From positions 66,049,020-66,113,019 of the forward strand of contig OX411548.1 of assembly GCA_948146395.1 (NCBI GenBank): a stretch of DNA of 64,000 nt. The letters run 5' to 3'. The notes beneath the pieces are model-generated. The model was not told the origin of the DNA. It saw only the letters and a list, made by a program, of their open reading frames with translations, and did no database searches. This DNA is from Fragum whitleyi. Its lineage: Eukaryota > Mollusca > Bivalvia > Cardiida > Cardiidae. Made by a program: the position numbers and the translations under genes. Below, one piece after another: positions 12,129 through 26,800 of this stretch; position 1 is the stretch's first letter, and each line of letters begins with the position of its first letter.

Positions 12129-15100
12129 CTACAGGAGAGAAAAAAATTAAAAGATCAATGGTTGTCAAGTAATTTTGGTAATGAAGGCGCGAGTGCAGAT
12201 TTCTTTTAAACTTTTTTTTTTATTTCTTTTTTTAATTCAGCCACACTCATTCATGATTTAAGTCGTGGATTTTAGAATTTCTTTCTTAATAAGGTGGTTG
12301 ACCCGTAATAGTTTCGGAAATAATCGATTTAACAGTGTTAAACGAGGTTTCCTAATGATTAACATTTAGAAACCTCGGTCAACCTTGTGAAAGATCATAC
12401 GTTCCGAAATGTTGCGGAAATATTACGGATCCACCACCTTAAAACGATCTTAGAACCCCTCCCCCCCTATGATATATATAATGACAATTTTAAACAAGAA
12501 TAACTTCACCAAAATGTCAATAATCGCAACACAAAAATACAACATGTGACTTTAATCATCTTCTCTAAGTACTTAGCATACGGACTATCATAGTCAGAGA
12601 ACAATTTTTGTGTCGCGGTGCACTGGGTCAATACCCTTTTGATATTGAGTGATAAGAAAAGTTACGTGATTGCCATTTTCCGTTTATCTATCGTCGCTAC
12701 CGTAGTATTTGGCAATTGGATCAACATTGCTATGAACTTATTTAACAACCCTCATATCTAAAGCTTAAACGAGGGTCGGTCTATAAATCATTGTTCACTT
12801 TCATGATACTTTCCTCAGCTCGGGTCACGATTTTACTTATCAGGCGACATTGCTATGATCTTATTTAACTTAACTTAAACTTAACTTTAAGACTTAAAAC
12901 TTAACTTTTAGCTTAAAACGAGGGCCGTCCAATATATATTTTTTTAAATCGTATTAGCTATTATCTCAGCTCGGGTCACGATAATCCTGATCAGGCGACA
13001 AATTCAGGATTTAATTTAACATCCGCCGTATTTAAAAGAATCGAGGACCGTCGAATAAATAGAGGATAATCGTTTGTTTCAGTGTTAGATCGATTTATGT
13101 TTCATCGAGTGAACAACAAAAGCTACATTTTCACGAGCCACGAGTGAAAATATAGCTTTTGCTGTTCACAAAATGAAATATTAATCGATCTTACTCGAAA
13201 AAAAACCCCCAAAAACAACAAACGAATATTCTATTTCTTTATTAAAAAAGTGAGACGAAATGTGAATTTCTAGAACGTATTTTCGTAAAGCGCGTCATTT
13301 TGCACGTGATTGCTGTGCAACGTTCATTGTGACGTCACTCATTTCGCTCCGCATTGATGACGTCAGAAAGGATGATTTGCACAAAAGCAGGGTATAAGTT
13401 TTTGATAATTTCACTGCTTTTGCGGTGAGAAAATCAAGTGATAATCTACCGTTATTGCTCGATAAACAACCGAAAAGCACTAAAGAAATCATTTTTAGCT
13501 CCACTGGCTGAAAGCCACTGGAGCTATTGTCATGGCGTTGTGTCCGTCGTGCGTGCGTCCGTGCGTCCGTGCGTCAGGTCGTAAACTTTTTCTTTAAAAA
13601 TCTTCTCCTCAGAAACAACTGGATGGATATCAACCAAACTTCACAGGAATGATCCTTGGGTGACCCTCTTTCAAAGTTGTTCAAGAAATTTTGATCCAAT
13701 GAAAAACATGGATTTAATGGGCGTGGCTAATTTCCAAATATGGTAAAAAGTGACTTTTCTCAGGTTCTAATTGATGGATACCAATTAAATTTTACATGAA
13801 TGATGCTTGGGTGACCCTTTATCAGTCTACAAAAAATTATTATGATCGGATGAAAAATATGTATTTTATGGGCGGAGGTCATTTCACAAAATGTTATATA
13901 GTGGAATCTTTGATAACCATTTTCTCAGAATCTGATTGATAGATATCAACCAAATTTTACATGAATGATCCTTGGGCGACCCTTTATCAGTCTACCAACA
14001 ATTTTTTGTGATCGGATGAAAAATATGTATTTTATGTGCGGAGGTCATTTCACTATATGTTATAAAGTGGAAACTTTGATAATCATTTTCTCAGAATCTA
14101 ACTGATAGATATCAACCAAATTTTATATGAATCATCCTTTGGTGACCCTTTAACAGTCTACCAACAATTATTGTGATCGGATGGAAAATATGTATTTTAT
14201 GGACGGAGGTCATTTCTCTAAATGTCATATAGGGGAAACTTTGAAAAATATTTTCTCTGAATCTAACTGATAGATATCAACCAAATTTTACATGAATGAT
14301 CCTTGGGTGACCCTTTATCAGTCTACCAACAATTATTGTGATCGGATGAAAAATATGTATTTTATGGATGGAGGTCATTTCTCTATATGTTATAATAGTG
14401 AAAACTTTGAAAATCATTTCAACATCAGTATAACCCAAAATATCTAAAAATCTAGTCAAAACTTAGATTTGCTGCTACAAGAAATTCAAGCCTGTGGAGC
14501 GACACAAGCCATTCATGGCTTTCTAGTTCACTCATAAGCTACATACCTCAGCTCGGGTTACGATAATCCTGATCAGCTCCCTATCGTTGGTACCGATGCA
14601 TTCTGTGGCCTTATGAATTCTTTCACAAAAGTAACCGATCGTATCTTTCACAATTTTAACTGAAAATATACCAAGAGTCAAACATGTACATTTGGGTTTT
14701 GATATTGCTAAGCTTCTTGTGGGATATGAGGATTTAAAAAAAAAAAGAAAAATAAAAGTAAATGAAAAAAATTGTATATTAACCCTTTCCTGTCCAATCC
14801 CTGATTTTTACGTCCCTAAGATTTTGAAACTAGGAAAATTTTGTAGAAAAAGCGGAAATTGTTTGTGACAAACAATTTCTTCTTTTTCTACAAAATTTTC
14901 TACCTTACTGGATCGTTATTATATCGGTCTGTGAAGCCCGAATTTATAAATACCGTTTTCCAGACATCCAATCTGTTGGACACACTACATCTTTACCTTT
15001 ATCTTCTGAGCGATGTGTTCGAGCCAAACTATGTTTTTTCAAATTAAGTCCACTTAAAATTTTCGTCTGCAAAACCTTTGAATTTGGACAGGTCCAAAAT

Positions 15101-17706
15101 TTTGTAAAACAGGAAAGGGTTAAGCGAAAATTGTTTAAACTTTAAATTATGTTCTATAGAATCGAATAGCTTGGAGATTTGACCATACTTTTTCTTTGCA
15201 AAATAAAAAAAACGTAACTATAGCCTAATTGAAAGGAGATTTGGAGATAAAAAGTACATAATGTCATAGAGAAGCTGCTGCTTAGAAACCAAGAGCCAGA
15301 CTGCAAATGAGCATGTCAATAGTAGATCCAGGATTTCTATAAAGGGGTTCAAATATACGAATTCGGCGGAATTTTAGGGATGCGGGTTTTGCGAGTCCGA
15401 GACTCAAATAACTAGCCACTACTTCAAGAACGAATTGAAGACTGATTTTTTTTCAATTCTTTTCTAAAGTTGACCCCTACAGGTACATATCTACAAAACA
15501 CCTTGTGGAGATTAATCCAGAGAAAAAAACCTCAATATTTGAACAAAACAGGAGGATGTGTAAAACGAAATGGTAAACATTTAAAGCGGGGACTACGAAG
15601 CCTTAAAACTGAGGACCATTATGATACTTAATATTGGGTCCATTGGACAATCTTTGTACTTGCCGTCAAAGCTAGGGGTTCGTTTTCCTATTATTGCAGT
15701 TCACAACATCGTATCATTGACAAGGTGAATGATTTAAGAATGATTTTGGAATGATATTGAATGAGTGTGTGGCGTGAGTTTTGAGCGAAATGAAAGGGAG
15801 GTGATCCAATATCGCTAATTTTGTTCAGGATAAAAAAAGCGCTATATTTATTACCTCGCTTTACTAAAATTTGCATGCAAGTTCTATAAATAGCTTCCTA
15901 TTTCTCCAAGAACCAATCAGACGCTTACAGTTTCAATTAAATCAGTGAAATCGAGCCTTGTTCTACTTAAATTCATTTTGAATTTAACAGTTGGTTTATC
16001 TTTTTCAGTCATTTTTGAGCGTTTTTGAGTGGTTTGAGTGAGTGTTTTAAATCAATGAATGGAACGCTGAGTGAATGATTTAAAAGGGTTTTGTTTGAGA
16101 TGAATGTCAATTTCACGAATTGATTAACTGTACCCAATTTTATTGAATTTTCCCACGACAATGCAATAAATAGGCCCCAGAGGGAGGCTCAAACGAATCC
16201 CCCCCCCCCAAACACCACCTGGATCCGCCACTGCATACGTAGTATTTTCAATCTTACCAATTGTCAGATATCCGTCTAGAATAGAACCACTGAATTCACT
16301 TTCGAGGTCTTCTTCTATACTTTTTTCCCTCAGTTCCTCGTATATCTCGAACACTCGTCTTAAATGGTCGAAACTTCGAACACACAAGATTTTGTTGAAG
16401 TCAAATTCGTTTGTGCCCAGCTCTGCCACACCAGCCTGATGACACAATTATGAATGTAATATTTACCCATGTAGGCTAATGCTGAACCCGTGATATCCCT
16501 GGTTTTGCACGAGGTAGGCAAAGACCAGGGGTGCGTTTTTAGGATTAAGAATTTTAAGATTGCATAAGATTTTTAATCGGGATATCTCGGGCTGAATCGT
16601 AGAATTTCAACTGAATCGCGCGAGATATTCCCATTAAAAATCTTAAGATATCTTAAAAATCTTAATCTAAAAAACGCAACACTGTTTGCACATTCATTGC
16701 CGGGACTCATGCGACACAATATAGGGTTAATTCACATTTTTTCGGGCGTTGACATTTGCAGTGACCCGAAAATGTTTTAACGCCCGAATTTTGTTCGTTA
16801 TCGTATGCCTTTAGCGACAGAAAAACGTACGTTTTATGCAATAATTTTATGATATTTTTCAGAAACTCAGAAACTACTTGATGTATTTTAAAAATGATTG
16901 AAGCAGGAAAGGCATAAAAACGCCAGGAATTTGCGGAAAGTAATAGATCGTTCGAAATTTTGCTGATGAATAGAAAATAACATATAAGTGTCTTAAAATA
17001 ACAATGTTATCTGGTCGAGGTTGGCAGAATTTATTATGACGACGCTTTTTCTGGAGCAGTCGTTTGATACAAAATGGAAATAGATAGTAAAACCGATTTT
17101 AAGGTTTTAAATTTTTCCACATATTTTACATTGAACAACGCCATTGATTGACGGCATTGACTTTAGTACCAACATAAAAGTCGAGTCCCAAGAAATACTC
17201 ATGTAAAACCAGTCCCGTTTCGGTGCAAAAGCCGGTAAATGTTGCCAACAGTTTGCACCGTTATGTCATTCTAAGCCGAGAGCAAAGGGCTCTATCATTT
17301 ATCTTATAACTATATAAATATCCGTGTAATAACATCCCGTATGATATTTTTATGATATCACATAGTTATTTTTAAAACAACAATATAATGCGGTTTTTTT
17401 AGAAACTTGCATTTCAGTTAAAAAAATCGACGAAAACAAGACAAATATAGGTTATAAGATAAATATAATATATACTTAGTGTATTGTATGAATTTTTTTT
17501 ATCTAACTCGGTTGTGAGAATTGATAATTGTCTCGGAGAGCCTCGCCAATTATCAATTCTCCCAACCTCGTTAGATATTTTTTCTCATAGAAAACACTAA
17601 GTAAGTATTATTTATTTATCATTTTTGGCGGACAAACAAAGTAACGGACATACAGACATAGAAAACGTCAATATCGATGCGACTTGTAATAATAATAATA
17701 ATAACA

Positions 17707-17800
<94 letters not shown>

Positions 17801-20800
17801 TTACGTGTGGCGCTTATTTTCATCTTGAACGCATGGTTCATATGTTGAACTTACATCAATCAAAGTTTGAGCATCTTCCTTCGCCGTTTCTTCGTCCGCT
17901 CCGCCTTCTTCTCGTGCAGCATAACACAGGGACTTCAACATTCTCTCGAAATGACCGCTTGTATCACAGTCAAAGTCGTCCGCCAATTCGTGTTCATATG
18001 CTTTGTGGGGTTGAGAAAAAATGAAACAATTAAACTCTGGGATATTGTCATGAAAAAAAAAACAAAACCAACGATTTTTTGAATCGACAAACATGAAACA
18101 CATTTTAAAAAAATTCCACGCATGCGCACAAACAACTGAAAAAGTTGACCATATCCATATAAAACATTTAATCACTGCAATGTCGGAATCAATGACGAAA
18201 TGACTTCGTTATCATATTCTGTAAAAAAAAATCTTTATGGAAAAAGACTCGGTCGGAGGAAACACGAGACATTATGATTTCTACAGTTTTCACAATCGGG
18301 AACCCTCGACGATTCTACGTCACAAACATCAACGATCCCGCTAAGGATGACGTTTCATAAAACAAAATCAACGAAAGAACAAAAGTGGGCATTTTATAAT
18401 TTAATAACAAAACGGAATGTTTTAATGCGTTTTAGCATCAATTTGTAACATCCCCTTAAGATTTTTAAAGCCGATTTAACGAAATGTTATCTTCAAGGGT
18501 ATTATAGTCCGATTGACTTCTATATGGACCAACCTTTTCACCAATTACATAAAATTGCGTTTGAATGAAGGATTAAAGGGTGTGTTAAAATATTAATTTC
18601 AATCTAATACCATTCCAAAAAAAATTTTGGAAACAAATTGATTTTAAAAAAATGATTTTTTTCCATCTAGTAAATGATAATTCTTTCGAATTTTCTGCTC
18701 TTAAACACGAGGGGTGGTGAAAGCTGTTTAGTTGTTAGAAAATATAAACAAATAGTAGAAACACGTGGTTTTATACTAAACATTTGACAGAAGAAATGTC
18801 CATTATTCCATATTTGGAAAAGCTACTTAGCATATCGACGGTCGGGACATCTTAAACTGAAATATCCCTTGATTTGTAAAGTTATTACTCGCCTGCTTAT
18901 CTACTTTTCCTAGTGAAAATCACAACGACTTAGTAAAATAATCTTTTTTGATTGGTCTAACTAAGGGAATATGGGGTTCATCTCAGATTTGTTTTAAAAA
19001 GCTATTATCAATTATCTGGTAGTTTTTTTTTTAACAAATACAGAATACACTAAGATTTGATATCCTAAGGACGTAAAAAAAATTAAAAAAAATATTTTAC
19101 AGCTATTTTTGGATAGAAAATTCGCTGTTCCATTTATTACAGACACGAGTAGGTATGAAAGGCAGAAAGTTAATATGTAGACGGGCGGAAAAAACAGTAT
19201 TATACCTTCAAAAATTCTGAAAAACAAAACTCTTTATGGTATTAGATGGAAAATATGATATGACAAAGAAAAAATACGATTCATTAATTCGATTCTGAGA
19301 ATTTCGGCGAAAAGTTGGTCCATAAAAAAGTCAAACGGACTATAACCGAAGTACCACCAGGAGCCGAATTACCTAAAAATGACCCAAAATTACTAAACTT
19401 ACGTTTGAGGTACTTTTCAGGCTACGGAAAAGTCCCAGCGATGCTCCGAATGCAGTTATCACTTGGGATGGACTTCGTTAAAAGAGGTGGACACTCTGTT
19501 TGAATGGCTATGTTAAAATTACTTACATCGTCTTTTTGGCAAGTTGAACAATTTTGGATTGAATTTGGAATTGAATTAAATCAGTGGGATAAGCGAAGTT
19601 TTAGTAGTATTGAATAGAGGTAATGGGATATCGAAACGAAAATATCGATATTTATTACCTCCCTTTATCATATAAACATGTACGGACCTATTCAAGAAAA
19701 AATTTGCGTGTTTCGGAGACGATCACAAATCAACATCATCTTTAAAAAAATACTGAATGTTTTTTTTTTCGATGTGAATTAAGTTGTGAATGATCGTTAA
19801 CGATTTAGGGCGCCATCGAATGATATATAGGAGCGTTTTTGATCGATTGGAGTGAAACGTTTCACGGCTATGAAAGGAGCCGTGTGCGAGTGGTTTAGAT
19901 TGGTTTTGAACAGGATGAGAGTCAATTTAATTGAAATTCGAGCCTCTGCGTGACATTTCCAACAATCTGACATCTGCGTGAGGTGCAAACATTTAGCAGC
20001 CCAGAAAGTTACTTTGTGTAAAAAGAGAATCGCTTTACTGTCTACGGGTACTTTAAGGCATTATCTATCTACAAATCGCATTGTGAATACTCTGGTCAGA
20101 CTGTGCGGATGCACAGACTGACCCGAGTCATTGCTTTGCGCATATTTGAAATTGTTGGAAATCACACGCACAGGCTCATTTTTTACTGTACCTGCCCTAT
20201 AAGCCTCTTTAATGGCCTCAATATCGCTGTTAGTTTGTGTACACATCACTCCGATTATGGCGTTTTCGTCGGTTCCAAAACCCTGAAACATGACAAGAGG
20301 GTCCTAGTGACTCTTAATCGCTCACCTGATTGAACTGTAGATGAAGCTTTTATAAAACAGACTTTGTGGCCTGTAGGGTACATACAAGGTTTCTCTATGC
20401 ATTGATCCAGATACTTTGTTTTCGACTCCACTTGACCCATTTCAGATTTGAGACATGGCCTCTTGAACGCATTCAAGTTTGTTTGTTTTTTTTATTTTAC
20501 ACAATGGCCTAGTTTATAATCTTAGATGACCAAATATCGAACTTGTCCGAAATTACATCAAGACTATCATTCCGACGATGTTTTATGTTGATCAGGGAAA
20601 TGTGTGACCTCTAGAGTGTATATGAGGTTTTATAGTCTTTTATCCGAGTTGACCCCCAACTTGTTGGAGATTTCACCCATACTACCATTACACCGTTTCC
20701 TAACCGGACGACGGACGGATGCCGAACAATAGGTGATAACGATAGATCACATGAAACTTTTGTGCTCAGGTTAATTTATCAAAGCACTGAAAGTACTGAT

Positions 20801-23800
20801 GGTGAACGAACCTGCTGGCATTCTAGAGTGATATATTAAATTCAATTAGAAAAGAGAAATTACGAATGTAAAAAAAAGTGGGAAGAATTGTCTCGACAAA
20901 ATTTCCGTTATTCGGAAATTTCACTGCAAATTCAAAGAAAGGGAAAGAGAGGAAAAATCCTGTTAGAAAAATATTTGTTAGAATATGAGATGTTACTCTG
21001 TGAAAATTTCTTTTACACACTTGAAATAGGTACATTTATTAATTAAACATAAATGGAGAAAACGATTTAATCCTATCTAAAACTGTCTTTAACCTATATC
21101 CAATGGTGTTTGTTTTTACAAAAGTAGTTGTTATCATGTTTAAGCTTATTTCAAGTAAATTTGTTGTATTTGTTTTAACTTTTTTAACTATCTTTGTTTC
21201 TTCTCAGAGGATGAAAAGGTCTTTGAGTACCAAACAAAGAAACACCTATGAATATCATTCAGTCCCGAACTGTACTCATTATTTAAAGTTATGATTTGTT
21301 AACTTATTAATAGTATTTTGAACCATAACCTGAGTGATTAGTTTTTATCATATTTGAAGCCATAACCACTTCCGTGGTTGACACTTATGTCGTTATTCAA
21401 TTTTATAACACTGCAGAATGAGAAATATTTAGGTATATGTTAAATGTGTGTATTTCCGTTTATTTATCGTCGCTACCGTAGCACATGCCCATATGAGCGA
21501 CGCCCCCAGAAGACGGTTAGTTGTTACGGGAGATAGTGCAAGGATACATGACGAAAGTACTGCTGAGATCCGCCATGGTTCTTTAACGTGCTCGGTGTAA
21601 AGCACCGTCTCACGGGGCCTCGGTTTAACGTCTCATCCGAAAGACAATTAGTTTTTATTAGTGTACCAGCCCGGGAATCGAACCCACGCCATCGAACTCC
21701 AATGGTTTTGAAGTCCGGTGCTTTACCAACAGAGCTAATCTGGCTGGTTATATGTTAAAGGAGGTCTAGTGCCCTATTAGTATAATTCATGGATAATTTC
21801 TGTTTAAGGTTTAGAAATTAAAGTATAACTTTTTATATTCAACAATTGCTCCATAGTAAATTGCATACTAAAAGTCTTTAAAAATATTATTTTTGTAACG
21901 TAATTTCTACATCAAAAGCGAATAAGAATCTTATTTAAGGAGTTTATTTTTTAAAGGGCGGTAATAATTGCATGACTATGTCTATGACTATGTTTAAGTA
22001 TAATACAATGTTTTTTTCCTTCCGACTTTCTTTCCAAAAAGAATTGAGAATCCTCACAATTGTCGGTTTATTTTTTGCACGAGAACCTATTGTTTACCTT
22101 CAAGAGTTTGGATGCTTGTAAAATCACTCACTATCGATATCTTATTACAGTATTGCGGCTGATATTATACTTCTGCTCGGAGCTAGTTTTTGCTTAAACT
22201 GTAGTTAACAAATTCTAAACGTATTTTGGGAAGGATGGAGCCATTTTTTATTCATCGATTAAGATTTTCATGATTTCTGTAAAAAACGCGGTGACTTTTC
22301 CAGAATAATTCAACAACTAAACCCGCCTGTCGAATTGTACACAAGTGCATGACGGATCTGGTCCCCCCTTGACCACGGCAATATCTACTGGTCAATTGGA
22401 GTGGTATCTAGGGTTGAATACTTAGCTACCATTTATTTAATTTTCAAATAGAATTTTGAATTGATATGGTTTTACAGATTGAAAAAATGCAAAGTAGAAT
22501 GGCCCCAATGAAATATCTTCCGTGCCTGTCGCATTTGGTATACGGCAATATTCGCTTCTGAGACAGACGAATACGAAACGTTTTCGCTGGGAATAAGTTC
22601 ACCGAATATTCGAGTGTATCCTTACAAGCCCTACTTCAGCCAACGCAATTTTACAGAAAAATCTTAATAGCGGCGTTCATCCCTATTTAAATAAAAGTAC
22701 AAGAAAGGTTGTACATGTAAAACACATGTCGAATCATTCTTAAAACCCGTCTCGAGACTGACTGTCGTTAGTTGAAAAGTTATGTAAAACCGCGTTACCG
22801 TTTCTGATGACACAAGGTGTCTTGATGTGTCATTCGTCTCAACTCGGCCGATTCCTCTATCCTACATTTAAATCGGAGCCGTCGGAGATCGCCCGAGTAT
22901 TGCCGAATGTAAGTTCAAGAGGACATGACCTATATAAACACGTATTTCCGGCTAATTACTACAAGTTGCACCAGCGAAGGCTTGGGTCAAAAACATAGTA
23001 TCTGTCTCAACGGTGTCTAGACACAAACCTTGTTTTTGCTTTTAACTTTCGACAAGCTTACGCCGATCAAAAATTCCCTTGATAAACATTGCAAGATCAT
23101 TTTGTGTTTTTCAAGGCGAATTTTCATTATTTTCACTTGATAAAGAATAATAGTATCACGCCATTAAAGAAGAAAACAGTGATTTTGTGGAGAAAAATAT
23201 TGAAAGATACTAAATTGAATTTTAAGAGGCGCTACTTTATTTCAAATGTATTAACATCCAACAGGATTTTCCTGACATGGTATATAACACTGGTGAACGA
23301 CGTTCGTTCACCAAAAATTAGACCCTCGAGTTACTCTTTTACCCTCTAAAATAACGTTTTCGTGTTGCACTAGGTTTTCTACGCGTTCTACTTTTTGACA
23401 ACACATTGGCCTCAGGAAGTCAATTTCGAGTGAGGTCACTCTGGATTGGATCTTCGACTAGCAGAAATTTTGTACCCTGGTATACCCAAGATCGCGTTTC
23501 CCGTGGATATATGAGTACCCGACGATAAATGTTCATCTTTTTTATTCTCAAAACTGTCTGATGTAAGTCCGTTGAGCCATCTGGAAATCAATTACAGAAA
23601 AGAATTGAAGACTGTTTTAAACAGTCTTCAATGCTTTTCTGATGTTGATCCCTAAAGGTAAATACTGCTTATACAATAGTCGGGTAACGGGTAGTGATTC
23701 GGGACCCGGAAAGGAACGTAACCCTATCAGTTGTCTGGCGAGCCTGCCTCAATCTACAGACAATATCGGAAAGTAGCGTAGATAGGACAGGTTTACCAGT

Positions 23801-26800
23801 CTACCCTACCCGATATCCGGGTACTCGAGTACACTCTATGACATCATGAAATTGACAAGGTGTGCGATTTTTGAGTGATTTCGGAATGATATTGAATTAG
23901 TGAGAGGAGCTAGTTTTGAGTGAAATGTGAGGGACGTAATCCAATATGTCTATTTTGTTCAGGCTGAACAAAATTAGCGATATGTTTTGCCTTCCTTTAA
24001 TATGATATGCATAAAAGTTCTATAAATAGCTTCCTATTTCTCCAAGAACCAATCAGATACTTAGAATTTCAATATTATCGGTGAAATCGCGATTTGGTTC
24101 TTGCTTTATCAATTTTGAAGGTAGCTGTTGATCTTATATTTTTGGTCATTTTGAGCGTTTATTTTTAATGTTTTGGGTGAGTGTTTGGAATGAGTGAATG
24201 GGGCGCTAGTGTATAGCGATTTAGAATGATTTTGGTAGCGATGAATGTCAATTTCACGATGTAATTAACAGTACTCATACCAGCCCTACCCCGGATGTGA
24301 AATGCCAAGACATACTTACAGACATCGAATCATGAAGAACCATGGCGTAATAATCGTATGGTTTCATCATTAAAGCGATAATTGTGTCCTCAAAGTCCCC
24401 TCCTAGCTCCGACTTTAACCTGTCCATCAATTCCTGAAAGATAAAGGCTCTGTAATAACGTTGATTTTATTGATTCGTTGGTTGATTGCGCCTTGAAGCC
24501 GCTTTCGTTTTCTCTTTTTTCCTTGGAGAAGTTTTTTTTTGAGGTAGAGTATATTATGAAAGAATGAAATATTGTAAATTATTGTTTGATACAATTTTAA
24601 AATATCTTCTTTTCCTACAATTAATTACCTATTATAAGTTTTCAAACCTAAAAATACGTCATCTTGTTGTTTACAATGGTTGCCAACGTTCTACTTATCT
24701 TATCGACAAGCTGCTATGGATTCGATACCCTTTGACTCTTGGAGATGTAAAAAATGGGGTTTGAACATTGATTCATGATTAAATAGAAATTTTGTTCGCT
24801 TATTAGCGCTTACATCGCCACTCAATTGGCCAAATCGTTGCCTCAGAATCTGTCTCTGGGCGTTTGTGAGGTTAACGATTGTTTTGATGATCTCCCCTTC
24901 ATCGGTACCTGAAAGCGTTAACGATAAAAATAGAATCATAAAAATAACCGGTCGGGGATCTTCTCCCGGTTGTATAAAAGTTAACTATTGGTTAGATATA
25001 GACCGGAAGTTATTTTCAACCAAGCAGGATTATTGTTTCAATCGTACCAATTGAAATTAAAACCATGAATGGCAGCCAGACTGGCAACAATTTCCGGTAA
25101 GAAGTTAACCAATGGTCATCTTTCATACTTTGAATCTTGTTTACTACCATTAGTATGTATTTTCGTTCACATGAATGCCATCTCTGCGCATGCACATTAC
25201 AATTATTCTTTCTATACAATCTCTCGTGATCCGCGAACTTTCATACGAATTTAAGAGCAAAAGCATCGATGTCGAAAGGTTAAAATGACGTCACTAGAGT
25301 CGAAACCGATGTAATTCGAAACTGGTTACTGGATTGATACTGAGTCCAATATGAACTTACCCCCCGAGTCTATAGATTCGTCACGGTTTTCCAGTTAAAG
25401 TGTCGTAATTGAGAAATTAAGGATACTTTATAAAACCTTACTTAACCTTGAACAAACTATGACTTCTGAGTCAATATGGCATTACAGTTTTAAAAGTCGT
25501 GAAATTGTTTGTCATTCCGATCAAAATCATTCTTAGTCATTCACTCAGTAATCGAATCATGCATTTTAAACACTCACTCAAATCGATCATAAACGCTCCA
25601 AACTCATTTGAAAACGTTTCGAAATCGTTCAAGACGATCAACATTTTATTCATATCGCTCAAATTGTGCTACGATTTGCAGGTGTGCAATTTAAAGTGTC
25701 AAGAATTTGCTGAGTGTGTCAAATTTTTAAACAATTTTCTGACAAAAAAAGTTATTGACGAGGAAGTAAAATTTTACTTGGTAGCCAATATTTTATTTTT
25801 CTTTAATGCTTTTCGGTGGTTTATCGAGAAATAACGGTAGATTATCACTTGATAATCTCACTACAAAAGCAGTGAAATTATCACAAACTTATATCCTGCT
25901 TTTGTGCATTTCATCCTATCTGACGTCATATATGCGGGGCGAAATAAGTGACGTCATAATGAACGTTGCATAGCAATCACGCGCAAAATGACGCGCTTTA
26001 CGGAAATGTGTCCTAGAAATTTCACATTTTGTCTCATTTTTGCATTAAAGAAATAGAATAATCGTTTGTTTTTCGTGTAAGATCGATTAATATTTCATTT
26101 CGTGAACAACAAAAGCTATTTTTTTCACTCGTGGCTCTGCAACTCTTGAAAATATAGCGTTTGTTGTTCACTCAATGAAATATAAATCGATCTTATACTG
26201 AAACAAACGATTATCCTCTATATATGCAGATTTTAGAAAGATTTTCTACACCCAGCATACTCTTGGCGTGTTTCTTACTTCTCATCTTCACACCGTTTTA
26301 AAGTCCGTCAAGTATTAACAGGATTGTTGAAAAATATTGAAAAATTGTGTCACGTGATTCCCCGCCCCGGAGAATGGGTATAAGAATTCGCTTAACAAAT
26401 TGAATTCTGGCTATGACTTGAAGTAGTCTGTAATTGAGAAAACTCAAATTTCGGGCCATGAACTTACCCATTCCTTTCATGGTTGCATTTAATTTTTCGG
26501 AACCATTTCGGGCCATGAACCTACCCATTCCTTACATGGTGTGATTTGATTTTTCGGCATCTTTCGGGTCATGATTTTACCCCATCCTTTCATGGTATAG
26601 TGCGGTTTTATTGACTTGAATCTGACCCCTGCTATTTAGATGAATAAAAATATGATTATACCTACTTGGCTTTGCACGAGCTTTCATTGGAATGAATAAC
26701 AAACGATATTGAATGTATTATACATTTTGTTTATTGATAAAATATGTCGGTAATTGTTATTTAAACATTTTTTTCACAGAGGTCAAAGTCGGGTCAAATT

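Noticed and set aside
17625..18024. Poly-Asn and poly-Ile open frames
   Set aside because: Translation of the (AAT)n microsatellite running into antisense of annexin A exon 5.
19315..19503. 62-codon open frame with a protein-like composition
   Set aside because: The same region recurs at about 1020-1100 in broken form, so it is repeat sequence; no splice context.
21665..21748. tRNA gene with long variable arm (possibly selenocysteine or leucine)
   Set aside because: Four extra bases after the acceptor stem and an attached SINE body; treated as a SINE head.
22807..23349. Two short open frames
   Set aside because: They lie in interspersed repeat S, whose second copy at 52290-52862 does not keep them open.
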